From Clostridiales bacterium (GTDB lineage: Bacteria > Bacillota > Clostridia > Oscillospirales > Acutalibacteraceae): DNA of 64,000 nucleotides. Positions 44,099 through 53,871 of the stretch are shown piece by piece (positions within the stretch are counted from its first letter, which is position 1; each line of letters begins with the position of its first letter). The notes under the pieces are model-generated. The model made no database searches. It worked only from the letters and a program-made list of their open reading frames with translations, and had not been told where the DNA came from. The position numbers were made by a program, and so were the translations under genes. The DNA lies in contig JAAWSO010000007.1 of the NCBI GenBank assembly GCA_022801595.1, forward strand, positions 16,123 through 80,122, read 5' to 3'.

Positions 44099-44905
44099 TT
44101 AATGTTTTTCAAAGAAGCTGACAAATCCATCTGCAGATGGCAGGTCCGGCTCAAAAGGAGATTTTGGACGTGTATAGGAGCCCATTTGTACCGGCTGCGG
44201 AATTGGATTGCGGCGCAACGGGGCTTGGGGTGGCGTTGGTTTAGAAGGCTGCGGCAGGGGATCGGCTTTTGACCGGGCAGGCTCTTGAGCCTTTGGCTGA
44301 GGTTCCTCCACCTTATTCTTGGGTTCCTCTGTTTTTTCCGGCTGGGCCTGGTTTTCCACCACAATTTCTTCCCTTTCTATTTCCTGTACAGGGGTTGCCT
44401 CCGGCTCTTGGGATTCCGTTTCTACTGGTTCGTCCTGATCTTCCTCCATCTGGTCTTCTTCCAGAATCGGAGTCAAGGTCTTTTCGGAGGAAGGGACTGC
44501 GGATTTGGAAAGGAGCGCGTTGCTCATGGCTCCCAGCTGCACTTTTAGATCGGAGATATCGGCGCACAGCTCGTCCATGCCTGCCCGCAGGTTTTCATTT
44601 TCCACCCGGAGCTGCTCGGCCTCTTCCTTAGCGGCAGTGGCCTCGTCCAGATATTGCTTGATCTGGGCGCGGAGATTGTCCGAATTGGTGATTTCCTTGT
44701 GGACGTCATCGCAATAGCTAAGCGCGGCAATGGTTGCGGCCATCGCTAAGGACACCCGGCCGTTTTGCCCCATCAGTCCCTGGATGGTGCGCTCGACGTC
44801 ATAGCCCAAAGCACGGACATAATCTTCATTGTCTTCGGAGTTTACCACACATTCAATGTCGCAAATTTTTAGGCGGATTTTATTTTTCACGGCATTCTGC
44901 CCCAT
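44099..44905 (-). CDS. zapA: ZapA-like division protein with long acidic/Pro-rich tail
   Basis: 268 residues from ATG 44905 (AAGGGAAAG site). Residues 1-95 match ZapA: KNKIRLKICDIECVVNSEDN, then YVRALGYDVERTIQGL and VSLAMAATIAALSYCDDVHK; a coiled coil follows (AAKEEAEQLRVENENLRAG). ZapA crosslinks FtsZ filaments at midcell and is normally about 85-110 residues. Here about 150 extra residues, rich in Glu, Pro and Gln, end in FEPDLPSADGFVSFFEKH. The hydrophobic tip may be a binding peptide. Single gene with own terminator. Confidence 0.85.
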   Translation of the reverse strand: MGQNAVKNKIRLKICDIECVVNSEDNEDYVRALGYDVERTIQGLMGQNGRVSLAMAATIAALSYCDDVHKEITNSDNLRAQIKQYLDEATAAKEEAEQLRVENENLRAGMDELCADISDLKVQLGAMSNALLSKSAVPSSEKTLTPILEEDQMEEDQDEPVETESQEPEATPVQEIEREEIVVENQAQPEKTEEPKNKVEEPQPKAQEPARSKADPLPQPSKPTPPQAPLRRNPIPQPVQMGSYTRPKSPFEPDLPSADGFVSFFEKH

Positions 44906-44919
44906 ACGATTCTTTCCCT

Positions 44920-45260
44920 TCTCTGCAAGATCTGTATATTTTTCTTCTATTATAATGCATCCCATCGAAAATGGAAAGTGGTTTTCCACGCTTTCCGCAA
45001 GAAATTTACAGAAAATTTTAATAAATTGGTATTTTTTGCCAAAATGTAACGGTTTTTGGATTGGTAAACTTTGGACCGAAGAAGAAAGGGTAATTTTCCA
45101 CTGTTTTTTTGATTTTTATATAAGTTGCATAAATAATCATTGGGAAAGCGTTCTATTTTCTTTTTTGCAAAATGAACGGAAAAATCCTGATTTTGGCTCA
45201 ACCAGACTGATTTTTTTTCGATTTTGGCAAGGTTTTTAAATTCTAATAAAAAACATTTTG
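44920..45260. other. AT-rich divergent intergenic region
   Basis: Very AT-rich spacer between the divergent zapA-like gene and glgP. No reading frame with a ribosome site was found; it carries the promoters of both genes. Confidence 0.45.
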
Positions 45261-45266
45261 TTATAG

Positions 45267-45295
45267 TTGAAAATCATTGGAATTTGGTATATAAT
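45267..45295 (+). promoter_or_regulatory. Sigma-A promoter of glgP
   Basis: TTGAAA (45267-45272), 17-base spacer, TATAAT (45290-45295). The leader has a small hairpin TGAGG-CGAGA-CCTCA followed by TTTTGG. Confidence 0.88.
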
Positions 45296-45374
45296 GAACA
45301 TTAACTTATTTTGAGGCGAGACCTCATTTTGGAAAGATTTTTGTAATCAAGGAAAATAGGAGGTATCTTCCATT

Positions 45375-47861
45375 ATGACGTATAAACAATCAGCCAAGAA
45401 GATCCAAGCGCAAATTGAGGAGAAGCTTTCTCACAATTTCAGCGTGACCGTAGACAATGCCAGCCACCAGGAGATCTATAAAGCGGTGGTTTTAATTGTC
45501 CGAGAAATGTTGGCCCAAGGCCGCAGCGAATTTAAAAAACGGGCCGAATCCAACAACACCAAACAAATCTATTACCTTTGTATGGAATTTTTGATGGGCC
45601 GTTCCCTAAAAAACAACCTGTTTAATTTGGGGGTTGAGGAAGAATTCCGGGAAGCCTTGGAGAATCTGGGCGTGCAGTTAGAGAGCGTCTATGAGCAGGA
45701 GCCGGACGCTGGTCTGGGCAATGGCGGCCTGGGCCGCTTGGCAGCCTGTTTTCTGGATGGCTTAGCCACAGACGGCTATCCGGCTATGGGTTATTCCCTG
45801 CGCTATGAATACGGCATTTTCCGCCAAAAACTGGTAGATGGCTGGCAGACGGAACTGCCGGATTTCTGGCTGCCCGGCGGCAAGATTTGGCTTCAGCCAG
45901 CTTTGGATAAAGCCGTTGAGGTGCATTTTGAGGGGACCATTGAGGAAAGCTGGAACAACGGGTATCACATGGTCAACCACAAGGGCTATAAAAACGTGAA
46001 GGCGATCCCCTATGATATGTATGTTTCCGGCATGGATGGAAATGGCGTCAGCCTGCTGCGCCTCTGGAAAGCAGATTCCGTGGAATTCGACATGAATGTT
46101 TTCAACAGCGGCGATTACCTGCGGGCCATGGAGCAGGACGCCATGGCCGAAGCCATCACCAAGGTTCTGTATCCAGAAGACAACCACATGCAAGGCAAAA
46201 GCCTGCGCCTGACGCAACAATATTTTCTGGTTTCCGCCACCATTCAGGATATTATCCGCCGCCATCTGATGAAACATAGCACGCTGGATAACCTGCCCGA
46301 TCTGGCTGCTATCCACTTGAATGACACCCACCCAGTTCTGGCGATCCCGGAAATGATGCGGATCATGTTGGACGAATGCGGCTATGAGTGGGACGCCGCT
46401 TGGAACATTGTTCAACGCACGGTAGCTTACACCAACCATACGGTCATGGCCGAGGCGCTGGAGTGTTGGGGCGTGGACTTGTTCCGTATGCTCCTGCCTC
46501 GGATTTATCAGATTGTGGAGGAAATTAACCGCCGCTTCTGCGCTGAAATGCACGCCAGAGGCGTGGACGGCTATAAGGTTGGCCGAATGGCTCCTCTCAA
46601 TGACGGTTATGTGAAAATGGCGAATTTAGCGGTTGTCGGCGGCCATACAGTCAACGGCGTGTCAGCGCTGCACAGTGAGATTCTCAAGGAAACGGTGTTC
46701 CATGATTTCTACACGGAAATGCCCGAAAAGTTCCAGAATGTGACCAACGGCATCGCTCACCGCCGCTGGCTCAACCAATCTAACCCTGCGTTGGCCGGCC
46801 TGCTTCATGAGCTGATTGGCGACGGTTACATTTATCACGCTCCAGAACTGGAAAAACTGCTCGGCTATCAGGATGACAAGGCTGTGTTGGAAAAGCTAGC
46901 TAAAATCAAGCAGCAAAACAAAATTCGGTTGGCTGACTATGTCAAGAAAAACAACGACATTGCGCTGGATCCGAATTCTATCTTTGACGTACAGGTCAAG
47001 CGGATGCATGAATACAAACGTCAGCATCTGAACGCTCTGCACATCCTCACCACTTATCAATGGCTGCGGGAGAATCCAAACGCCGACTTTGCCCCCCACA
47101 CCTATATCTTTGGGGCGAAGGCTGCGCCGGGCTACTACTTTGCCAAGCAGATGATCCGCTTTATTGTCAAACTGGCTGAGACCATCAACAACGACCCGCA
47201 GGTCAATGACAAGATGAAAGTCGTTTATCTGGAGGATTATCGGGTAACACTGGCCGAGAAGCTGATTCCGTCCGCCGACCTGAGCGAACAGATTTCCCTG
47301 GCCGGCACCGAGGCTTCTGGAACTGGAAACATGAAGTTTATGATCAATGGCGCCGTGACGCTTGGCACTTTAGACGGCGCCAATGTAGAGATTTACGAGT
47401 CTGTGGGCGAGGATAACATCCTGCTCTTTGGCATGACCACTCCAGAAGTGAATTCTTTGAAGGATGCCGGTTATAACCCACGTTTCTTCGTGGAGAACAA
47501 TCCGATGATCCGCAAGGCTTTGGACGAGATGAAAGTCGGCTTTGGCGGATACAGCTTCCAGGATATTGTGGATTCCTTGTCTACCGTGGACCCTTATATG
47601 GTGCTGGCTGACTTCGATTCTTACCACAGAATTCATCAGAAGGCGGAAACCTTGTATCAAAACCAGCCGGTCTGGAACAAGATGTGCCTGCATAACATTG
47701 CAAAGGCAGGACGATTTGCAACAGACCGTGCGATCCATGAATATGCCCAAAATATTTGGCATGCAACGCCGGCTCCAGAAGCAAAACCAGCCGTGAAAGC
47801 TGCGCCCGCAAAGAAAGCGGAACCAGCCTCTCGCGGAACCCGCTCATCAAAGAAGCGGTAA
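45375..47861 (+). CDS. glgP: Glycogen / alpha-glucan phosphorylase
   Basis: 828 residues. Phosphorolyses alpha-1,4-glucans to glucose-1-phosphate. GT35 signatures: YYLCMEFLMGRSLKNNLFNL, EPDAGLGNGGLGRLAACFLD, and the PLP-binding EASGTGNMKFMINGAVTLGT with the catalytic Lys. The last 30 residues are an Ala/Lys/Pro-rich tail (KPAVKAAPAKKAEPASRGT) outside the conserved fold. Product fits the phosphohexomutase at 17.5 kb. Strong AGGAGG site and own promoter and terminator. Confidence 0.97.
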   Translation: MTYKQSAKKIQAQIEEKLSHNFSVTVDNASHQEIYKAVVLIVREMLAQGRSEFKKRAESNNTKQIYYLCMEFLMGRSLKNNLFNLGVEEEFREALENLGVQLESVYEQEPDAGLGNGGLGRLAACFLDGLATDGYPAMGYSLRYEYGIFRQKLVDGWQTELPDFWLPGGKIWLQPALDKAVEVHFEGTIEESWNNGYHMVNHKGYKNVKAIPYDMYVSGMDGNGVSLLRLWKADSVEFDMNVFNSGDYLRAMEQDAMAEAITKVLYPEDNHMQGKSLRLTQQYFLVSATIQDIIRRHLMKHSTLDNLPDLAAIHLNDTHPVLAIPEMMRIMLDECGYEWDAAWNIVQRTVAYTNHTVMAEALECWGVDLFRMLLPRIYQIVEEINRRFCAEMHARGVDGYKVGRMAPLNDGYVKMANLAVVGGHTVNGVSALHSEILKETVFHDFYTEMPEKFQNVTNGIAHRRWLNQSNPALAGLLHELIGDGYIYHAPELEKLLGYQDDKAVLEKLAKIKQQNKIRLADYVKKNNDIALDPNSIFDVQVKRMHEYKRQHLNALHILTTYQWLRENPNADFAPHTYIFGAKAAPGYYFAKQMIRFIVKLAETINNDPQVNDKMKVVYLEDYRVTLAEKLIPSADLSEQISLAGTEASGTGNMKFMINGAVTLGTLDGANVEIYESVGEDNILLFGMTTPEVNSLKDAGYNPRFFVENNPMIRKALDEMKVGFGGYSFQDIVDSLSTVDPYMVLADFDSYHRIHQKAETLYQNQPVWNKMCLHNIAKAGRFATDRAIHEYAQNIWHATPAPEAKPAVKAAPAKKAEPASRGTRSSKKR

Positions 47862-47884
47862 CGGATTGTAATTTTAAGACAAAG

Positions 47885-47937
47885 AAAAGCAAGCGGGCGC
47901 CGGCACCAGCGGCGCGGTCTAGGCTTGCTTTTTTGTT
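47885..47937 (+). terminator. Intrinsic terminator of glgP
   Basis: AAAAGCAAGC (47885-47894) / GCTTGCTTTT (47923-47932) with a GC-rich inner hairpin, then T-run. Confidence 0.88.
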
Positions 47938-48097
47938 GTCAATTCCCCTTTCGTTCCTGTCCTTGCGGGTTTCCGTTGTGATCCAGATCCCGTTCCCACA
48001 AGCTTATTTTGCAGGAGAATAACCAAGCTGTGGCAAAAAAAGAAGATTGTGCCAGGTTTTTTGCGCAAAATTTCTCAGCGGAATTTCTTTATTAGAC

Positions 48098-48187
48098 TTT
48101 ATTTTCCATCAGGATCGGTTATAATAAAAAACTATGACAAGAGCAGATAGATTTTTTTAAAAGAAAACCGTCTGCTCTTTTTCTTTT
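48098..48187 (+). promoter_or_regulatory. Promoter and terminator-like leader of GH13 gene
   Basis: TATAAT (48120-48125) with a weak TTTATT (48098-48103) upstream. About 14 bases later comes AAGAGCAGA (48139-48147) pairing with TCTGCTCTT (48171-48179) and TTTTTCTTTT. A terminator between promoter and gene suggests attenuation or a short RNA. Confidence 0.5.
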
Positions 48188-48253
48188 GCAGAAAGAAATC
48201 TTGGGAAAAACACAAAGAATTTCTGTGAGATGAAACTCGGAGGAAAGCAGATT

Positions 48254-50104
48254 ATGTTTAATTCAAGAAATACGGATTTTAAGAACCCAGTTGGCGCGGT
48301 AGCGGAGGGAACCCAAGTCCATTTTAAGATTATCGTTCCCCGGGAGTTGCGCTGTTCCGCGGCTTGCCTACAAATCGAAAAGGACAACACCAAGGAGGTT
48401 TTCTCCTATGGGATGTTCTGGTGCGGGATGAGCGGCGAAAACCACGAATGGTGGGAATGTGATTTTACACCAGAGCAAACGGGGCTGTATTTTTACCATT
48501 TTGAAATCGACACCTGGCGGGGCCATTTGCCCATCACCCGCCAGTTTGGCAGTGAAGGAGGCATTGACGGAAAAGGTGCCCGGTGGCAGATGACCGTGTA
48601 CCGCAATGATTTTAAAACCCCGGATTGGTTGGCTGGCGGCGTCATGTATCAAATTTTTCCTGATCGTTTCTATGCTTCGGGAAAACCAAAAAAGAATGTG
48701 CCCACAGGCCGCACTTTCCATAACAATTGGCTGGAGCAGCCGGATTGGCAGCCTAATGAACAGGGCGAGGTGACCAATTCGGATTATTTTGGCGGCGATT
48801 TGGCAGGCATTACGGAAAAGTTGGATTATTTGCAGGGATTGGGTGTAACCTGCGTGTATCTCAATCCGATTTTTGAGGCCCACTCCAACCATCGCTACAA
48901 CACCGGAGACTACGCTAAGATTGACCCTCTTTTGGGAACGGAGCAGGATTTCCGCACCCTGTGCCGAGAGGGGAAAAAGAGAGGGATCTCCTTTTTACTG
49001 GACGGCGTATTTAGCCATACCGGCAGTGACAGCGTGTATTTCAACCGGGAAGGTCGGTATCCAGGGGAAGGTGCTTATCAAAGCCAGTCCTCCCCTTACT
49101 ATTCCTGGTATGATTTTCAGGAGTGGCCCAGTCGTTACGCCAGCTGGTGGAATTTCGAAACCTTGCCCAATGTGCGGGAAACAGAAGTTTCCTATGATGA
49201 ATACATCAATGGGGACGGCGGGATTGTGCAGAAATGGTTGGCGGCTGGGGCGGCAGGCTGGCGTTTGGATGTGGCGGATGAGCTGCCCGACGGATTTATC
49301 GATCATCTGACTGCCGCTGCCAAAAAGAAGAAAAAAGACGCTTTGATTTTGGGCGAGGTGTGGGAAGACGCTTCCCATAAAATAGCTTATGGGGTGCGCC
49401 GTCGGTATTTACTGGGCGGCCAATTGGACAGCGTGATGAATTATCCATTCCGGGACGCGATTCTGGGCTTTCTCACGGGGCAAAATACCGCTCACATCAT
49501 GGAACTGATTGGGGATGTACTGGAGAATTATCCGCCCCAGGTGATCCACCTGCTGATGAATCACATTGGTACCCATGATACGGAGCGGGCTATCACTATG
49601 CTGGCCGGCGAGCCTATGCGCCATCGGGGAAGAGAATGGCAGCAAAAGACGCGTCTGACCCCGGAGCAATGGGAACTGGGGATCAAACGGCTGAAGCTGG
49701 CCGCTCTGATGCAATATACCCTGCCGGGAGTGCCTTGCGTTTATTATGGCGACGAGGCTGGCATGGAAGGCTATCGGGATCCCTTTAACCGGGCTTGCTA
49801 CCCTTGGGGCCAGGAGAATCAGGAGCTGCTGGATTGGTACCGGAATTTAGGAAAACTACGGCAAGCGCACAGTGTATTCAAAGACGGAGCGATGCATGCT
49901 TTGATCGCTGATAACGGCTGCCTGGTATACCTTCGGAAAAATGCGGAACAAGAAATTTTGATCGGGCTCAACGCTACGGGGGAAACCAAGTGGCCGCCGA
50001 TTCCTAGCGAATGGCATGAGGCGAAAGCCTGGCTGGGCCAGGCGCCAAAAGATAACCTGGAGCTGCCGCCCTATGGCTGCGCTGTGTTGGTTTTAGAGCA
50101 GTGA
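48254..50104 (+). CDS. GH13 alpha-amylase family enzyme (neopullulanase/cyclomaltodextrinase-like)
   Basis: 616 residues, no signal peptide, so intracellular. N-terminal Ig-like starch-binding domain (about 1-115), then the TIM barrel: GVTCVYLNPIFEAHSNHRYN, FLLDGVFSHTGSDS, GWRLDVADELP (nucleophile Asp), LGEVWEDA (acid Glu), MNHIGTHDTERA (third Asp). The pattern fits enzymes that open cyclodextrins, maltodextrins or pullulan. ATG 48254 lies ten bases after CGGAGG. Next to glgP in the same direction, but with its own promoter. Confidence 0.92.
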   Translation: MFNSRNTDFKNPVGAVAEGTQVHFKIIVPRELRCSAACLQIEKDNTKEVFSYGMFWCGMSGENHEWWECDFTPEQTGLYFYHFEIDTWRGHLPITRQFGSEGGIDGKGARWQMTVYRNDFKTPDWLAGGVMYQIFPDRFYASGKPKKNVPTGRTFHNNWLEQPDWQPNEQGEVTNSDYFGGDLAGITEKLDYLQGLGVTCVYLNPIFEAHSNHRYNTGDYAKIDPLLGTEQDFRTLCREGKKRGISFLLDGVFSHTGSDSVYFNREGRYPGEGAYQSQSSPYYSWYDFQEWPSRYASWWNFETLPNVRETEVSYDEYINGDGGIVQKWLAAGAAGWRLDVADELPDGFIDHLTAAAKKKKKDALILGEVWEDASHKIAYGVRRRYLLGGQLDSVMNYPFRDAILGFLTGQNTAHIMELIGDVLENYPPQVIHLLMNHIGTHDTERAITMLAGEPMRHRGREWQQKTRLTPEQWELGIKRLKLAALMQYTLPGVPCVYYGDEAGMEGYRDPFNRACYPWGQENQELLDWYRNLGKLRQAHSVFKDGAMHALIADNGCLVYLRKNAEQEILIGLNATGETKWPPIPSEWHEAKAWLGQAPKDNLELPPYGCAVLVLEQ

Positions 50105-50145
50105 CCGAGGAAAAGGAATCTTTTTCAACTTTTTTCAGAAAAGGC

Positions 50146-50174
50146 TTGCTTTTTATCCTAGAATGTGATATCAT
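50146..50174 (+). promoter_or_regulatory. Promoter of tRNA-Arg(ACG)
   Basis: TTGCTT (50146-50151), 17-base spacer, TATCAT (50169-50174). Confidence 0.7.
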
Positions 50175-50204
50175 AAGCAAGTCAACTTTTGAGTGAGTTG
50201 AAAT

Positions 50205-50281
50205 GTGCCTGTAGCTCAGCTGGATAGAGTGTTTGGCTACGAACCAAAAGGTCAGGGGTTCGAATCCCTTCAGGCACGCCA
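50205..50281 (+). tRNA. tRNA-Arg (anticodon ACG)
   Basis: Acceptor GTGCCTG / CAGGCAC, D-arm GCTC-AGCTGGATA-GAGT, anticodon stem TTTGG / CCAAA with loop CTACGAA (ACG, A34 normally edited to inosine), T-arm AGGGG-TTCGAAT-CCCTT, discriminator G, encoded CCA. Confidence 0.95.
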
Positions 50282-50285
50282 AAGC

Positions 50286-50320
50286 AACGTGTATGCATTT
50301 TTTGCATACACGTTTTTTGT
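50286..50320 (+). terminator. Intrinsic terminator of tRNA-Arg(ACG)
   Basis: AACGTGTATGCA (50286-50297) / TGCATACACGTT (50303-50314), then TTTTG TTTTGG. Confidence 0.92.
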
Positions 50321-50488
50321 TTTGGCTTTTTCTGAAGCCTACACAAAAACGAAACATAAAAACGAACAATTTTTCTTTTATTATACATTTCTGTATATGT
50401 TTTCCTAATTTATTTAGTGAAATTGTCTATATTACAAAAAAATTTCTAAGAATCTTATCTTAGTCCAAATCTAGATATTTATGTCAAA

Positions 50489-50500
50489 TTATGCTATAAT
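50489..50500 (+). promoter_or_regulatory. Possible extended -10 promoter of chemoreceptor gene
   Basis: TATGC-TATAAT (50490-50500) forms an extended -10 with no good -35. No sigma-D flagellar-type promoter is seen. The 50321-50661 gap otherwise holds no gene. Confidence 0.45.
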
Positions 50501-50661
50501 GACCGCATATACCGAATGGTGAGATGAAAATGGATTTGGGATCATGGAAAGGCAGAGCATACCAGGCTTGTTTCATTGCAACGCAAGTTCAAGAAAGGTC
50601 CATCATAGTCTACATACAACGGTTGTTAATAAAAAACAACAATAATGGAGGAGGAATCGCT

Positions 50662-52473
50662 TTGAAAGCAATTCAAAATTTCAAGATTCGGGCTAAGCTA
50701 TACATCCTTTGCGGAATTGCGTTAGTTAGTATGCTAGCCATTGGGATTGTATCGTTCTGCCTGATGGGCAATCTCAATAGTGTAAGTAAACAAATTTCAG
50801 AAATTTGGCTCACTGGGGTAGATGAGAGCCGGGAAATGGATACAATTACATCCGATTATCGGCTGAATCAGCTGCGATATTTGGCGGCGACCTCCGAAGA
50901 CGATAAAAGAGAGGCAAGTCAAAATTTGGATGATTTACAGACCCAAATGGACGCCAATTTGAAAAAATATGTAGGCTATCCGCTTTCTAGCGAGGAACAG
51001 CAGTTGGTTGGCACGATTCAGACCTACTGGCAGGAATACTTGAGCGTGCAGACTGAGGTTATCAATTTAGTCAAACAAGGCGAAATCATGTCGGCCTGGA
51101 CATTGTTAAATCATGAGGAAGGAAAACAGGTTTATGACAACCTTTGCACCGCTCTTCTTGATCTAACCCAATATAATGTTTCCCATGCGGGCATCGCTAA
51201 GGAGTCTGCCAATACGACCTATGTGGTTGCCGTGATTGTGTTAGCTGCAATCATGGCTGCTAGTATTGTGCTGGGCATTATCTTTGCGATTATCATTATT
51301 CACAGTATCAAAAGACCGGTGGATCAAATTACAAAGGCTGCTACTCAGATGGCAACTGGTAATTTGAATATCGAGATCACTTATACCGGAAAAGACGAGC
51401 TGGGTATTTTGTCCCAAAGTATGCGGGAGTTAGTGCGTAAGCTGAATACCATCATCAACGATGAAAATGAGTTCCTGGCAAAAATGGCCTCCGGCGATTT
51501 TACCGTAGAATCCAAATGTGAGCACGAATACATCGGTGGGTTCCATCCTCTTCTGGTATCTTTCCAAGGAATTGCAGATCGTCTCAACAATACCATGACC
51601 CAAATCAGCCACAACTCCGACCAGGTGGCAAGCAGCTCCAACCAAGTGGCAAGCGGCTCCCAGGCGCTGGCTCAGGGCGCAACGGAACAGGCCAGCTCTG
51701 TTCAGGAGCTTTCGGCTTCCATTAGCGAGATTTCCCAGCAGGTGACCAGCAATGCGGAAACCGCGCAACAGGTTAGCGAAAAAGCGGATATTGCGGGAGA
51801 AGAGCTGATAGAAAGCAACGAGAAGATGCAGGAAATGATCCGCGCAATGGATGAGATCAGCAACACTTCCAATGAGATAGGAAAGATTATCAAGACAATT
51901 GAGGACATTGCATTCCAAACCAATATTTTGGCTCTCAACGCGGCAGTAGAAGCAGCCCGCGCCGGTTCGGCAGGCAAGGGCTTTGCGGTAGTAGCGGATG
52001 AAGTGCGGAATCTGGCCAGCAAGAGTGCGGAGGCTTCCAAGAATACCGCCGCTTTGATTGAAAACTCCATTCGGGCGGTGGAAAATGGTACTCGCATTGC
52101 TGGGGAAACCGCAGAATCTCTGATGCAGACCGTGAAAGGCACCAAAGAAGTTACCACTATGGTTGAAAAGATCTCGGAAGCCAGCGCTCAGCAAGCTTCT
52201 TCCATCAACCAGGTGATGCTGGGCATTGATCAGATTTCCAATGTGGTGCAAACCAATTCAGCGACCTCCGAAGAGAGCGCGGCTGCCAGTCAAGAGCTTT
52301 CTAGCCAGGCTCAAATGCTCAAGACTTTGGTCAGTGAGTTTAAGCTAAGAGGCGGAAATCCCATGAGCTCCTCAGGAGCCATGAATTCTTACGACTCCAA
52401 TTATGATTTTTTTGATTCCAACGATGATACCTTAGACGACTTCGACGCTTATATGGCATCGGATAAATATTAA
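50662..52473 (+). CDS. Methyl-accepting chemotaxis protein
   Basis: 603 residues, TTG start seven bases after GGAGGAGG. First membrane helix ([20 protein letters not shown]), extracytoplasmic four-helix-bundle sensor (about 35-190), second helix ([20 protein letters not shown]), HAMP with [17 protein letters not shown], a second HAMP-like linker, then the signalling domain with [20 protein letters not shown]. Sends its signal to CheA through CheW or CheV. No CheR-tethering pentapeptide at the C-terminus (ends [12 protein letters not shown]). Ligand unknown. Confidence 0.95.
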   Translation: MKAIQNFKIRAKLYILCGIALVSMLAIGIVSFCLMGNLNSVSKQISEIWLTGVDESREMDTITSDYRLNQLRYLAATSEDDKREASQNLDDLQTQMDANLKKYVGYPLSSEEQQLVGTIQTYWQEYLSVQTEVINLVKQGEIMSAWTLLNHEEGKQVYDNLCTALLDLTQYNVSHAGIAKESANTTYVVAVIVLAAIMAASIVLGIIFAIIIIHSIKRPVDQITKAATQMATGNLNIEITYTGKDELGILSQSMRELVRKLNTIINDENEFLAKMASGDFTVESKCEHEYIGGFHPLLVSFQGIADRLNNTMTQISHNSDQVASSSNQVASGSQALAQGATEQASSVQELSASISEISQQVTSNAETAQQVSEKADIAGEELIESNEKMQEMIRAMDEISNTSNEIGKIIKTIEDIAFQTNILALNAAVEAARAGSAGKGFAVVADEVRNLASKSAEASKNTAALIENSIRAVENGTRIAGETAESLMQTVKGTKEVTTMVEKISEASAQQASSINQVMLGIDQISNVVQTNSATSEESAAASQELSSQAQMLKTLVSEFKLRGGNPMSSSGAMNSYDSNYDFFDSNDDTLDDFDAYMASDKY

Positions 52474-52485
52474 TGGAACCTTAGT

Positions 52486-52520
52486 GGTAGAGGGTTGTTC
52501 TCTCTGCCGCTTTTCTTTTC
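52486..52520 (+). terminator. Intrinsic terminator of chemoreceptor gene
   Basis: GGTAGAG (52486-52492) / CTCTGCC (52502-52508) with one G-T pair, then TTTTCTTTT. Confidence 0.75.
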
Positions 52521-52521
52521 C

Positions 52522-52555
52522 AAAAAAATAACCGACCGCAAGGTTAGCGGTCGGT
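52522..52555 (-). terminator. Intrinsic terminator of cheV
   Basis: Perfect stem ACCGACCGC (52531-52539) / GCGGTCGGT (52547-52555); on the minus strand it is followed by TATTTTTTTGG. Confidence 0.88.
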
Positions 52556-52576
52556 GAAAAGCCTCAATGGGCATAG

Positions 52577-53518
52577 TTATTCTTGTGGATGTTCTGGTTG
52601 ATCCGTATGGGTGAGGCGGTCGATCAGGGAGACCAGACTTGCGATTTCCGGCTTGGTTACTTGCGCATTGGCTCCTAATTGCTCTCCCTTGATCCGCATT
52701 TCGTCATTGATTAGAGAGGAGAATAGAATCACAGGAAGCTCCCGCAAAATGGCATCTTCTTTAATCAATTTGGTCAGGCGATGGCCGTCCATCTGGGGCA
52801 TTTCGATATCGGTCACCACCAAGGACACATGATGGCTGATGGAATCGCCGCTTTCTTTGGCCTCACAAAGGTAGTTCCAAGCTTCTTGCCCGTTGTCTAC
52901 CTTGATGGTATTGACGTAGCCGGCGCGGTGGAGGCACTCCACGATCATCTTGGAGAGCAGCATGGAATCCTCCGCAATCAGGATCTTTTTGTAAGATCTG
53001 GAACGCGGTCCAAGTTGGTCAATATCCTCTACCTGAATCCCGGTTTGCGGAGAGATTTCAGAAACGATTTTCTCGAAATCCAAAATGGTGATCAAGCGGC
53101 CCTCAAACTCTGCAATACCAGTGGCAACGCCCTCATCTCCGCCATAAATAATTTGATCTGGTTTTTGAATTTTGCGCCAGGAAATTCGGTCGATCCCCAC
53201 CACGCTGTGTACATGAAAAGCAAAGTTTAGCTCATTGAAATTAGCGATGATAAAGATATCCCGTTTTGGATCCTCGGAAGGAGGCAGATCAAGATATTGG
53301 GCCAGATTGATGACCGTGATCACATCTTCACGAGGCTTAAAGATTCCCTCAATCACAGGATGGGAATTTTGCATTGGTTTGACCTCACAGGCCATCATGA
53401 TTTCCCGAACCTTTGCCACATTGATGCCGAAAATTTCGCCGTTGATGGTGAATTCCATGATCTCGAGCTCATTGGTGCCGGATTCCAATAAAATTTCAGT
53501 TTGGCTGACGTTACTCAT
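52577..53518 (-). CDS. cheV: Chemotaxis coupling protein CheV
   Basis: 313 residues. N-terminal CheW domain (about 10-165: ELEIMEFTINGEIFGINVAKVREIM, FKPREDVITVINLAQYL) and C-terminal response-regulator receiver domain (about 175-305) with ILIAEDSMLL, the phospho-accepting Asp in LVVTDIEMPQMDG and the Lys in QVTKPE. Couples receptors to CheA and adapts on phosphorylation. ATG 53518 after GGGAGGG. Convergent with the chemoreceptor gene, suggesting the pair works together; cheA is outside the window. Confidence 0.95.
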   Translation of the reverse strand: MSNVSQTEILLESGTNELEIMEFTINGEIFGINVAKVREIMMACEVKPMQNSHPVIEGIFKPREDVITVINLAQYLDLPPSEDPKRDIFIIANFNELNFAFHVHSVVGIDRISWRKIQKPDQIIYGGDEGVATGIAEFEGRLITILDFEKIVSEISPQTGIQVEDIDQLGPRSRSYKKILIAEDSMLLSKMIVECLHRAGYVNTIKVDNGQEAWNYLCEAKESGDSISHHVSLVVTDIEMPQMDGHRLTKLIKEDAILRELPVILFSSLINDEMRIKGEQLGANAQVTKPEIASLVSLIDRLTHTDQPEHPQE

Positions 53519-53871
53519 AGTTACCCTCCCGTATGCTGCGCATTCGCCGGACACGAAAAAACTTGTCTGACCGGCAAGGACAGCTACAAATTAATATCAT
53601 TATTCTTATTGTACCACGTGATGGCTAATAGTCAAACGAAAAATGAAAAAAACTTTAAAATTTTACAGATTTCCAACAATTTTCTTCAAGTTTTGACGAA
53701 GAAAAAGAAAATTTTTCCAGCCTATCCTCGGATACAAAACCTATAAGTTTTCTACACACAGAATTTTTCCAGTTTCAGCGGGAAACTGGAGCATAAGGGG
53801 TGGAACAGAAGCGGGCGTATTTCATATACTGGAAAATACCCGGGTTTATATCTGGAAAGGAGGAGAGGAAC

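Noticed and set aside
45762..46553. 263-codon frame antisense to glgP
   Set aside because: Shadow of a certain gene, no start signals.
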